Assembly: GCF_000185965.1 (NCBI RefSeq)
Contig: NC_014924.1
Coordinates: 620,001 to 684,000, forward strand
DNA from: Pseudoxanthomonas suwonensis 11-1
GTDB lineage: Bacteria > Pseudomonadota > Gammaproteobacteria > Xanthomonadales > Xanthomonadaceae
Direction: 5' to 3'
DNA length: 64,000 nucleotides
How positions within the stretch are numbered: the first letter of the stretch is position 1; each line of letters begins with the position of its first letter. A program made the position numbers and the translations under genes. The notes below the pieces were generated by a model that did no database searches, was not told the DNA's origin, and saw only the letters and a list, made by a program, of their open reading frames with translations. This document shows positions 19,119 to 28,434 of this stretch, in pieces.

Positions 19119-21521
19119 TTACCAGGCGTAGCCCACCCGGCCGTACACGTAGCGGCCGTTGAAGCCGAACGGCGAGTACAGGCTGTACGGGATCATGCCG
19201 GAGGTGGAGTTCACGAAGATCGTCTCCTCTGGGTACTCGTCCAGCACGTTGTCCGCGCCCAGGGTGAGGGTCCAGCCGGTGGCCGGGCGGAAGCTCACCG
19301 CGGTGTCCAGGGTCCACCTGGCGCTGTAGGTCTGGTCCTGCGCCGCGATGCTGGCGTGCCGGCTGGTGAACTCGCCGTAGCGGGTGGCGTTGGCGCTGAA
19401 GTCCCACTGCGCCAGCTTCCACAGCGCGCCCAGGGCGAACTTGTCGCGCGGGGTGCCTTCCTCGATGCGGCCGCGCTCGTCGCGGCCGATGCGCTCCAGG
19501 TTGGCGCCCAGGCTGGCCAGGGCCGGCGGGTTGGGCGCGATCCGGGTGACCTCGGTCTTGTTGTGGTTGTAGCTGGCGGTCAGGTCCAGGCTGGAGGCGG
19601 CCAGCGGCACCGACCAGGTGCCGACCACGTCCACGCCGCGGGTGCGGGTGTCGATGGCGTTGTTGAAGTAGCGCGCCGCGGTCACCCCGTTGATGCCCAG
19701 GCTGGCCAGCAGGTCCTGCGCGGCCTGGTTGCCGACCAGGTTGAGGTTGGAGGACAGGACGATGCGGTCGTCGATGTCGATCTGGTAGGCGTCGACGGTG
19801 ACGTACACGCGCTCGGCAGGCTGCAACACCAGGCCGACGCTGTAGGACAGCGAGGTCTCGGCCGTCAGCGGCTCGGCGCCCAGGGCCTGGGCCACTGCTC
19901 CGCTGGCCGGGAAGGTGCCGGTCTCGGTGACGACGCTGTTGTTGATGTTGGTGGTGACCGCCTGGTAGTTCTGCTGGGCCAGGGCCGGGGCGCGGAAGCC
20001 GCTGGCCACGGTGGCGCGCAGGGCGACCGCGTCGCTGAAGGCGTATCGCGCCGACAGCTTGCCCGAGGTCTCGCTGCCGAAGTCCGAATAGTCCTCGTAG
20101 CGGCCGGCGATGCCCGCGGAGAAACGGTCGGTCAGGTCCGCCTCCAGGCCGGCATACACCGCATGGCTGTCGCGCTGGTAGCTGCCGGCGTTGCGCGGGG
20201 TGAAGCCGCCGAAGCCCTGTGCGCCGCTGCCGAAGTACGAGTCCGGCTCGCCGGCGCTCTGGCGCCACTCCTCCTCGCGGTACTCGGCGCCCAGCGACAG
20301 GGTCGCCGGGTAGGCCAGGCCCAGGTCCAGCGCCTTGGAGAAATCGGCGTTGAACACGTCCTGCGAGTACTCGAGGCGGCCGGCATGGAAGCTGCGCGGG
20401 CTGTCCACGCCCAGGGCGTAGTTGATGGTGTTGCGGGTGTGGAAGTCGAGGTCGTTGTTGCCGTAGCTGTAGCTCAGGTCCCAGGTCCAGCCATTGTCGC
20501 TGCTGCCCTTGTAACCCAGCACCGCGCTCCGGTCTTTCGCGTCCTGGTTGATCTCCGGCACATATCCTTCCGGGTAGACCTGGGCCAGCAGGTTGCCCTG
20601 GCCGCTGTGGTTGCGCGAGCGGTAGAAGGCGAACGAGGTGATGTCGCGGTCGCTGGCGATGGCGGTCAGGTAGACCTGCGAGCGCTCGCCGACGTTGAAC
20701 GCGGCATTGGCCGAGACCGCGAACTGGTCGACCTCGGCTTCGCCGAAGCGGAACCCGCGCTCGCCCACGCCGGGGAAGTTGCCGGTGTGCGGCGCGGTGC
20801 CCTGGTAGGGGCCGGAGCGGTTGGTCGGGTCCTGGTGCCCGACCTGGGCGGCCAGGTGTACGGTGCCGCCGTCGCGGCGCAGGCCCAGGCCGGCATCGCC
20901 GGACAGCTGCCACTGGGTGCCGTCGCCCTCGGAGTACTCGCCGCCGGCGGCGACCAGGCTGCCGCCTTCGCCGGCGCCCTTGAGCACGATGTTGACTACG
21001 CCGGCGATCGCGTCCGAGCCGTACTGGGCCGAGGCCCCGTCACGCAGCACCTCCACCCGCTCGATCGCCGCCACCGGGATGGCGTTGAGGTCCACCGCCG
21101 AGGAGCCACGGCCGATGGTGCCGTTGACGTTGACCAGGGCCGAGACGTGGCGGCGCTTGCCGTTGACCAGCACCAGCACCTGGTCCGGCGACAGGCCGCG
21201 CAGCTGCGCCGGGCGCACGCCGCTGGTGCCGTCGGCCATGGCCGGGCGCGGGAAGTTCAGCGAGGGCAGGGCACGGGCCAGGGCGGTGGCCAGCTCGGTG
21301 GTGCCGGTGGCCGACAGCGCCTCGGGGGTGATGATGTCGATCGGCGACTGCGACTCGGCCACGGTGCGGTCGGCGATGCGGGTGCCGGTGACGATCAGGG
21401 TGTCCAGCACGGTGGGGCTGCGGCTGGCGGCTTCGCCGGCCTCCTGGGCTTGGGCCGCGGGAGCGGCGGCAAGCAGGGCGGTGGTCACGGCGGCGGCGAG
21501 AAGGTGGGGCTTCAGGGCCAT
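19119..21521 (-). CDS. TonB-dependent outer-membrane receptor
   Basis: 800-residue receptor with a classic signal peptide (MALKPHLLAAAVTTALL, cleavage near AQAQ). TonB-box region LDTLIVTGTRIADRTVAES, plug motifs LRGLSPDQVLVLVNGKRRH, NGTIGRGSSAVDLNAIP and DGASAQYGSDAIAGVVN, and a C-terminal barrel ending GRVGYAW. The plug is nearly the same word-for-word pattern as the receptor at 3925-6354, so the two are paralogues about 13 kb apart. No linked hydrolase, regulator or inner-membrane transporter gives the substrate. The terminator directly downstream and the divergent ABC-F gene suggest a single-gene transcript. Confidence 0.93.
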   Translation of the reverse strand: MALKPHLLAAAVTTALLAAAPAAQAQEAGEAASRSPTVLDTLIVTGTRIADRTVAESQSPIDIITPEALSATGTTELATALARALPSLNFPRPAMADGTSGVRPAQLRGLSPDQVLVLVNGKRRHVSALVNVNGTIGRGSSAVDLNAIPVAAIERVEVLRDGASAQYGSDAIAGVVNIVLKGAGEGGSLVAAGGEYSEGDGTQWQLSGDAGLGLRRDGGTVHLAAQVGHQDPTNRSGPYQGTAPHTGNFPGVGERGFRFGEAEVDQFAVSANAAFNVGERSQVYLTAIASDRDITSFAFYRSRNHSGQGNLLAQVYPEGYVPEINQDAKDRSAVLGYKGSSDNGWTWDLSYSYGNNDLDFHTRNTINYALGVDSPRSFHAGRLEYSQDVFNADFSKALDLGLAYPATLSLGAEYREEEWRQSAGEPDSYFGSGAQGFGGFTPRNAGSYQRDSHAVYAGLEADLTDRFSAGIAGRYEDYSDFGSETSGKLSARYAFSDAVALRATVASGFRAPALAQQNYQAVTTNINNSVVTETGTFPASGAVAQALGAEPLTAETSLSYSVGLVLQPAERVYVTVDAYQIDIDDRIVLSSNLNLVGNQAAQDLLASLGINGVTAARYFNNAIDTRTRGVDVVGTWSVPLAASSLDLTASYNHNKTEVTRIAPNPPALASLGANLERIGRDERGRIEEGTPRDKFALGALWKLAQWDFSANATRYGEFTSRHASIAAQDQTYSARWTLDTAVSFRPATGWTLTLGADNVLDEYPEETIFVNSTSGMIPYSLYSPFGFNGRYVYGRVGYAW

Positions 21522-21686
21522 GGGGGGCTTACTCCTTGCTGCTTGGTACGGAAGACCTGGTGGGCTGCTGGGGGTCCGTCGCTCATGCTGGACCGGTGTG
21601 TTGTCAAGTATTCGTTAACGTAGAATGGGCTGTCGCAGGATGCCTCCGCATCTGCTGATTCCCTTTGGTTCTAAGCCCCCTTCCTT

Positions 21687-23573
<1,887 letters not shown>

Positions 23574-23612
23574 GGGGCGGGATGCGCCGGTGCGCGCCTC
23601 CTGTTTCCCGCG

Positions 23613-24488
23613 CTACACCCCGGTCCGTCCCTGCTCCGCCAGCCACAGCCGGAATCGCCGTGCCGGTTCGCGCTCGGTGCGCGAGCGCAGGCGGGTGAGC
23701 CAGTAGCGTCCCAGCTCCACGGTCGTGGCGAACGGCTGCAGCAGCCGGTCATCGGCGAGCTCGCGCTCGAACATGCGCAGCGGCAGCAGGGCCACGCCGG
23801 CACCGGCCGATGCGGCGGCCGCCAGCGCCAGCGAGGAATCGAACACCGGCCCGCGTGCTTCCACGCCACTGGCCCCGGCCGCGGCCAGCCAGCGCGGCCA
23901 CTCGTCGGCGCGGTAGGAGCGCAGCAGGGGGACCGTGGCCAGGTTGGCCGGTTCGCGCAGGCGCGCGGCCACTTCCGGCGCGCACAGCGGTGCGAACCGG
24001 GTATCCAGCACCGCGGTGGATTCGTGGCCCTGCCAGTCGCCGTCGCCGAAGCGGATCGCCAGGTCCAGGCCCTCGCTGGCCAGGTCGATGCGGTTGTTGT
24101 GGGTCTGCACCCGCACTTCGATATCCGGGTGCGCCTGCTCGAACGCCGGCAGTCGTGGCAGCAGCCAGCCGGCGGCGAAGGTCGCCACCGCGGCCACGGT
24201 CAGCACCTGGCGGTCCTCGGCGCCGAGGAAGCGCTGCATGCCTTCGGCGATGCGGTCGAACGCGTCCTGCAGCACCGGATAGAGCGCCGCGCCCTCCTCG
24301 GTCAACGCCACGCCGCGCGGCAGGCGGTGGAACAGGGCAACGCCCAGGCGCTGCTCCAGCGTGCGGATCTGGTGGCTCAGCGCAGCCTGGCTCACGCACA
24401 GCTCCAGCGCGGCGCGGGTGAGGTTCTGGTGGCGGGCGGCGGCCTCGAACGCGCGCAGCGCGTTGAGCGGAAGCGGTGGACGGGGCAT
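23613..24488 (-). CDS. ampR: LysR-family regulator AmpR
   Basis: 291-residue LysR regulator. The start PRPPLPLNALRAFEAAARH and HTH (TRAALELCVSQAALSHQIRTLE, shown here only as a region at residues 24-45) and HRLPRGVALTEEGAALYPVLQDAFDRIA (region 54-81) match AmpR/GcvA. The divergent class A beta-lactamase at 24894 supports AmpR rather than GcvA. AmpR senses muropeptides from cell-wall recycling: UDP-MurNAc-pentapeptide holds it as repressor and anhydro-muropeptides turn it into an activator. The intergenic space of 405 bp is far longer than the compact divergent promoter usual for ampR/bla pairs and holds two REP hairpins. Confidence 0.9.
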   Translation of the reverse strand: MPRPPLPLNALRAFEAAARHQNLTRAALELCVSQAALSHQIRTLEQRLGVALFHRLPRGVALTEEGAALYPVLQDAFDRIAEGMQRFLGAEDRQVLTVAAVATFAAGWLLPRLPAFEQAHPDIEVRVQTHNNRIDLASEGLDLAIRFGDGDWQGHESTAVLDTRFAPLCAPEVAARLREPANLATVPLLRSYRADEWPRWLAAAGASGVEARGPVFDSSLALAAAASAGAGVALLPLRMFERELADDRLLQPFATTVELGRYWLTRLRSRTEREPARRFRLWLAEQGRTGV

Positions 24489-24579
24489 CGCGTGCGGGCA
24501 GGCGGCGGAGTGCCGAGGCTACCGCAGGGCGGGTAGGGCGATGTTCGTGGGCCCGGGCCGCCGCTTTCGCGGCGCATTT

Positions 24580-24652
24580 CCCGGATGCGCTGCGCTTATC
24601 CGGGCTACAGGCGCAACGCGTAGCCCGGATAAGGCCGAAGGCCGCATCCGGG
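24580..24652. repeat. inverted pair of GTAG-type REP hairpins
   Basis: Two hairpins face each other. The first (24580-24608) is CCCGGAT...ATCCGGG ending in GGGCTAC; the second (24620-24652) begins GTAGCCCGGAT and ends ATCCGGG. The GTAG tetranucleotide next to a CCCGGAT stem is the hallmark of Stenotrophomonas/Xanthomonad REP (SMAG) elements moved by RAYT transposases. No RAYT gene is in the window. The rest of 24489-24893 holds only the bla ribosome site and a possible -10 (GATAAT at 24859-24864); no clear AmpR T-N11-A box could be placed. Confidence 0.88.
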
Positions 24653-24893
24653 GTCCCGCCATGCCCCCCAAGGCCCTGTCCTGCAACCCAGCGGAAACCG
24701 TGCGGCGCGTGGCGACTTGCCAGACGTCCGTCCATGGCAAGTCGCATTGCGTCGGCGCGGTGCGGTTCGCTTGCCCGGCTACAGGGCTACGGATGCCACA
24801 AACACAGCTAATGGCTGCTCCCGAAATCCTGCGATGGTGGCGCGTCGGAAGCGCTGCGGATAATCGGCTGCCATACCCGAGGAGGATCGATCC

Positions 24894-25814
24894 ATGCCTG
24901 ACCGCCGCCGTTTCCTGCAGTCCGCCGGCCTGGCCGCCGCGTCCATGCTCGTGGTGCCGGCCATCACGCGCGCTGCAGTTCCTGCGGCCGGCGGCGACGC
25001 TGTGCGCGCGCGCATCGCCGCGGCGGCGGACTTCGCCACCCTGGAGGCGGCCGCGCAGGGGCGGCTGGGCGTGGCCGTGCTCGATGCGGGCAGCGGCCGC
25101 CATCTCGGCGGCCATCGTCCGGAAGAGCGCTTCCCGATGTGCAGCACCTTCAAGGCGATGCTGTCGGCGGCGGTGCTGGCCCAGGCCGACCGCGGCGCGC
25201 TGTCGCTGGACGAGCGGCTGCCGGTGGGCGAGGCCGACATCGTTTCGCATTCGCCGGTCACGCGCCGCCACGTCGGCAAGGACGTGACCGTGCGCGACCT
25301 GTGCCGCGCGACCATGACCACCAGCGACAACGGCGCCGCGAACCTGCTGCTGGGCCGGATCGGTGGAACCGCCGGGCTCACTGCGTTCCTGCGCGGGATC
25401 GGCGACAGGGTCACCCGCAGTGACCGCATGGAGCCGGAGATGAACGCGTTCGCGCCCGGCGACCCGCGCGACACCACCAGCCCGCGGGCGATGGCCGGAA
25501 GCCTGGCCCGCTGCGTGCTGGGCGACGTGTTGTCCCCGGCCTCGCGCATGCAGCTCGCCGACTGGCTGGTCGACAACGGCACCGGCGACGACTGCCTGCG
25601 CGCCGGCATCGGCCCGGGCTGGCGGGTTGGCGACAAGACCGGCGGCGATGGCGCCGGCACCCGCAACGACATCGCCGTCGCCTGGCCGCTGGGCCAGGGC
25701 TCGCCCTGGGTGGTGACCGCCTACCTGCAGGGCGCGAAGGTCGATAGCCCGTCCCGCGACGCGGTGCTGGCGCGGGCCGGCGCGCTGGCGGCGCAGCTGG
25801 TGGCCGGTCGCTGA
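24894..25814 (+). CDS. bla: class A beta-lactamase (L2-like, Tat-exported)
   Basis: 306-residue serine beta-lactamase. All class A motifs are present: STFK (Ser70-Lys73), SDN (Ser130 loop), EPEMN (Glu166-Asn170) and DKTGGDG (Lys234 region). The N-terminus has twin arginines RRRFLQSAG, so export is by the Tat pathway, as known for the L2 enzyme of Stenotrophomonas. An ideal AGGAGGA (24880-24886) precedes the ATG. Divergent ampR points to induction by cell-wall damage. Spectrum (penicillin, cephalosporin or extended) cannot be read reliably. An inverted repeat 29 nt after the stop likely ends the transcript. Confidence 0.95.
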   Translation: MPDRRRFLQSAGLAAASMLVVPAITRAAVPAAGGDAVRARIAAAADFATLEAAAQGRLGVAVLDAGSGRHLGGHRPEERFPMCSTFKAMLSAAVLAQADRGALSLDERLPVGEADIVSHSPVTRRHVGKDVTVRDLCRATMTTSDNGAANLLLGRIGGTAGLTAFLRGIGDRVTRSDRMEPEMNAFAPGDPRDTTSPRAMAGSLARCVLGDVLSPASRMQLADWLVDNGTGDDCLRAGIGPGWRVGDKTGGDGAGTRNDIAVAWPLGQGSPWVVTAYLQGAKVDSPSRDAVLARAGALAAQLVAGR

Positions 25815-25843
25815 AGTACCGCGCACGGACGCGCCTGCCTGCG

Positions 25844-25870
25844 GCAACGACGGTTTGCGCCCGTCGTTGC
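25844..25870 (+). terminator. hairpin after bla
   Basis: Ten-base perfect stem GCAACGACGG / CCGTCGTTGC with a 7-nt loop, beginning 29 nt after the bla stop. No T tract. The rest of 25871-26246 shows nothing I recognise: open frames there are unsupported upstream extensions of the fmdB gene. Confidence 0.5.
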
Positions 25871-26246
25871 GACCGTCGAGCCCGCGGATGGGGTCGCCGT
25901 ACCGTCGCGCCGGCATCCGGAGAGCTCGCGAGGGCTCCAGCACTCCATTGATGGGGTTCCGGGACGGGTCGGTGGGGGACCGGCCCCCAACAATGGCTTG
26001 CGACCCATCCACGGCATGTGCGGCTGCATGGTCGGTTGCCCTGTCCAGACGCGGTGGGGACGCCAGCCGGGCAGGCGCGGGAGAGGCATCGCACGCGTGG
26101 CGGCCACGGCTTGCCACCTCGACCGCTGCACGCCGGAACCTGCCTGGCCAGCCTCCGGACCCGGCATCGCGAGCCGCACGCCGGGCTTGAATCCTGGATA
26201 CGTGCCACCATATCGCCTGCGGTTTTTCCCACTTCTCGTGTGCGCC

Positions 26247-26528
26247 ATGCCCATCTACGCCTTCCAGTGCGACGCCTGCGGCCATGCCTTCGACCGCCTG
26301 CAGAAGCTGTCCGATGCCGATCCGGATACCTGCCCCTCGTGCAATGCTCCCGGCAGGATCCGTCGCCAGGTGACCGCGCCCTCGTTCCGGCTGGCCGGTG
26401 GCGGCTGGTACGAGACCGACTTCAAGAAGGACGGCGACAAGAAGCGCAACCTCGCCGATGGCGGTGGTTCCAAGTCGTCCGATTCCTCGTCCGCCAGCTC
26501 CAGCCCGGCCACGGCGGCCACCAGCTGA
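26247..26528 (+). CDS. FmdB-family zinc-ribbon protein
   Basis: 93-residue protein. It opens with MPIYAFQCDACGHAFD and has a second CPSCN, giving the CxxC...CxxC zinc ribbon of the FmdB/CxxC_CxxC_SSSS family; the C-terminus is a Ser-rich low-complexity tail, which is the other hallmark of the family. Function is not established. In many gammaproteobacteria this gene lies directly before aspS; here aspS is 5.3 kb downstream, with a lipoprotein, a repeat zone, DUF3011 and opgB between. Its TGA overlaps the ATG of the next gene (TGATG). Starts upstream of 26247 are rejected because the domain begins at this ATG. Confidence 0.92.
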   Translation: MPIYAFQCDACGHAFDRLQKLSDADPDTCPSCNAPGRIRRQVTAPSFRLAGGGWYETDFKKDGDKKRNLADGGGSKSSDSSSASSSPATAATS

Positions 26529-27214
26529 TGGCCCGCCGCGCGGTGTTCCCGGCCCTGTTGCCACTGTTCCTGCTGGCGGCCTGCGGGCCCGGCACGCCGT
26601 CCTCCGACCCGGCCGCGGGCATGCACGAGGTGCCGCGCAGCGATGCCGCTGCACCGGCTCCGGCCGAAGCCGCCCCGGCCGACGCCTTCCTCGCCGCGCT
26701 GGCCAGCCACTGCGGCCAGGCCTTCGCCGGCAGGGTCGTGGTCGACCAGCCCGCGGCGCCGGCCGGGCAGCCGGACGCGTTCGCCGGCAAGGCGCTGGTG
26801 ATGCACGTGCGCGGCTGCGAACAGCCCGATCGCGAGTTGCGGGTGCCGTTCCATGTCGGCGACGACCATTCGCGTACCTGGGTGCTGACCCGCACCGCCG
26901 AAGGGCTGCGCCTGAAGCACGACCACCGCCACGAGGACGGCAGCCCGGACGCGGTGACCATGTACGGCGGCGACACCCGCGAGGCCGGCACCGCTATCCG
27001 CCAGGAGTTCCCGGTCGACGCTGGGTCCGTGGCCATGTTCGAGGGCGCCGGCCTGCAGGCCTCGGTGCGCAACACCTGGGCGATGGAGATCGAGCCTGGC
27101 CAGCGTTTCCGCTACGAACTCTCGCGTCCCGACGGTCGCCTGTTCCAGGTCGACTTCGACCTCACCACGCCGGTGGAGCTGCCGCCGGCCCCGTGGGGCG
27201 CAGAGGTGCCCTGA
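26528..27214 (+). CDS. putative lipoprotein of unknown function
   Basis: 228-residue predicted lipoprotein: signal MARRAVFPALLPLFLLAAC with a clear LAAC lipobox at residues 16-19. A disordered Pro/Ala segment follows, then a single globular domain with HVRGCEQPDRELRVPFHVGD, LKHDHRHEDGSPDAVTMYGG and a C-terminal RPDGRLFQVDFDLTTPVELP. I do not recognise the family; similar sequences are, to my memory, seen as hypothetical proteins in Xanthomonadaceae. The ATG overlaps the fmdB stop, so expression is coupled to it. Confidence 0.82.
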   Translation: MARRAVFPALLPLFLLAACGPGTPSSDPAAGMHEVPRSDAAAPAPAEAAPADAFLAALASHCGQAFAGRVVVDQPAAPAGQPDAFAGKALVMHVRGCEQPDRELRVPFHVGDDHSRTWVLTRTAEGLRLKHDHRHEDGSPDAVTMYGGDTREAGTAIRQEFPVDAGSVAMFEGAGLQASVRNTWAMEIEPGQRFRYELSRPDGRLFQVDFDLTTPVELPPAPWGAEVP

Positions 27215-27275
27215 CGCAGCCCGCGGGGGCGCAAGCCCTATGCGCGCTGGGCCGTGCCTGTTTCCCCTCCTCGTG

Positions 27276-27318
27276 GGACGAGGGCGAGCGTTTGCGGACC
27301 ACTGGTCCGCGCTCGTCC
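27276..27318 (+). terminator. nested palindrome after the lipoprotein gene
   Basis: An outer stem GGACGAG / CTCGTCC encloses a perfect 17-base palindrome (GCGGACCA C TGGTCCGC, 27294-27310). It lies 60 nt past the lipoprotein stop. The remaining gene-free bases to 27709 hold a purine-rich GGGAGAGG tract (27366-27390) of a kind common between Xanthomonad genes and a diverged REP pair. Confidence 0.4.
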
Positions 27319-27482
27319 TATGCGCGGCGCCATCCGCGATACCCGGTTCTGCTCCCTCTCCGCACGGGAGAGGGGAGAGGGGAGGGGGAGAGGGTCGGGA
27401 CCCGGCCAAGGGTTGCAGGCGCTTGCCGCAGCCGGGTCGCATCTGGTCCTTCCCCTCGGAATCTTGACCCCGGAATCGCCTG

Positions 27483-27612
27483 GCCCGGACAGGGCCGCAG
27501 GCCGCATCCGGGACATCCACCATCCAGGTGCCAGGCCCGTATCCGGAACACCCCGCAGGCGCAATCAGCGTCACCGTGCTTCCCGACCCCGGCTGTGCTT
27601 CGCCTGGCCGGC
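27483..27612. repeat. degenerate REP pair
   Basis: GCCCGGACAGGGCC...GCATCCGGG (27483-27512) resembles the left GTAG hairpin of the other pairs, without the intact GTAG. A diverged partner with GGCTGTGCTTCGCC and ending GGCCGGCTAC lies at 27585-27612 in inverted orientation. Confidence 0.6.
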
Positions 27613-27709
27613 TACGGATCCGCTTCTCCCCACCATGCGCCCTTGGTCTGGCTCGCGCCGGCCGCGCCCGCCGGGCATGATCGGGGACAGACAACGGGGA
27701 GAGGGAAGC

Positions 27710-27982
27710 ATGCAGATCACGCCGACGCCGGTGACCGCAGCCGTGGCCGGGATTGTCTCGGCCCTGGTGATGACCGCCGTATGGCCACGCCTGGGCGACG
27801 ACAGCCTGTACTGGGTGCTGGCCTTCGTGCTGGTGATCGCGCTGCCGCTGCACGTATTCGTGGTCGGCTTCGGCAATGCCCGGCCTGCAGGCAATGCCGA
27901 CCCGGCCCTGATCCGTCGCGTCGCGATCTGGCTGGTGGCCGCGGTGGCCACGCTGGGGATCGGGCAGCTTTTTCCGGGTTGA
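27710..27982 (+). CDS. small membrane protein, three helices
   Basis: 90-residue hydrophobic protein of unknown function. Three membrane segments are visible: residues about 8-25, 33-53 and 68-88. GGGGAGAGGGA lies just upstream of the ATG as ribosome site. The stop codon TGA (27980-27982) lies within TTGAAAGCCGGGATT, which is the edge of the repeat block that follows, so the repeat appears to supply the end of the protein. Confidence 0.72.
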   Translation: MQITPTPVTAAVAGIVSALVMTAVWPRLGDDSLYWVLAFVLVIALPLHVFVVGFGNARPAGNADPALIRRVAIWLVAAVATLGIGQLFPG

Positions 27983-27987
27983 AAGCC

Positions 27988-28130
27988 GGGATTGGTTGAT
28001 TGGTGATTGGTGATTGGTGATTCGGGATTCGGGATTCGGGATTACCGGACATTCGTCCGTTGAAAGCCGGGATTACCGGACATCCGTTCGTTGAAAGCCG
28101 GGATTGGCGGACATTCGTCCGCTGAAAGCC
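27988..28130. repeat. heptad array joined to three tandem 31-bp repeats
   Basis: 27988-28044 is a run of GTGATTG/GGGATTC heptads (one unit has an extra T). It runs into a 31-bp tandem repeat starting at 28041, 28072 and 28103 with consensus ATTACCGGACATTCGTCCG followed by TTGAAAGCCGGG; the last copy is 28 bp. Each unit contains a small hairpin CGGAC-ATTC-GTCCG. One diverged copy lies between ruvC and ruvA (37479-37507). Confidence 0.9.
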
Positions 28131-28164
28131 TTTCCTGCACACCGCGAGGCGCAACACGGCCCGC

Positions 28165-28267
28165 GTAGCCCGGACAAGGCGGCAGGCCGCATCCGGGGAT
28201 CACGTCGAGGTAGGCGTCGCGCCTGGCTTGTGGATCATCCCGGATGCGCTTCGCTTATCCGGGCTAC
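28165..28267. repeat. inverted pair of GTAG-type REP hairpins
   Basis: GTAGCCCGGACAAGG...GCATCCGGGG (28165-28198) faces CCCGGATGCGCTTCGC...ATCCGGGCTAC (28239-28267). Same family as the pairs at 24580 and 41289, spaced by 40 nt here. Confidence 0.88.
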
Positions 28268-28302
28268 GGGATCGATGCACTGGACCAGTGATCGCATGCG
28301 CC

Positions 28303-28335
28303 CGCCTTCGCCCCATGGGGAGAGGGGCGAAGGCG
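28303..28335. other. strong intergenic hairpin
   Basis: Twelve-base perfect stem CGCCTTCGCCCC / GGGGCGAAGGCG with a 9-nt loop, in the repeat-rich gap 27983-28434. No gene is supported in this gap. It may act as a bidirectional transcription barrier. Confidence 0.6.
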
Positions 28336-28396
28336 CACGCCGCTCGGGACGACGGACTGACGGCACGGCAGTCGCCATCCCGAACCAGCCCCTTAC

Positions 28397-28424
28397 GAAT
28401 CACCAATCACCAATCCCCAATCAC
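28397..28424. repeat. four-unit heptad array, inverted orientation
   Basis: Four 7-bp units (GAATCAC, CAATCAC, CAATCCC, CAATCAC), reverse complement of the array at 27988. The two arrays bracket the 31-bp repeats, the REP pair and the hairpin. Confidence 0.85.
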
Positions 28425-28434
28425 GGGCGCGCGC

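Noticed and set aside
25998-26246. N-terminal extension of the FmdB protein
   Set aside because: The zinc-ribbon family begins at MPIYAFQC; the upstream stretch has no domain and poor composition.
27240-27709. Protein-coding gene in the gap before the small membrane gene
   Set aside because: Several frames are open on both strands but overlap palindromes and REP remnants and lack ribosome sites or domains.
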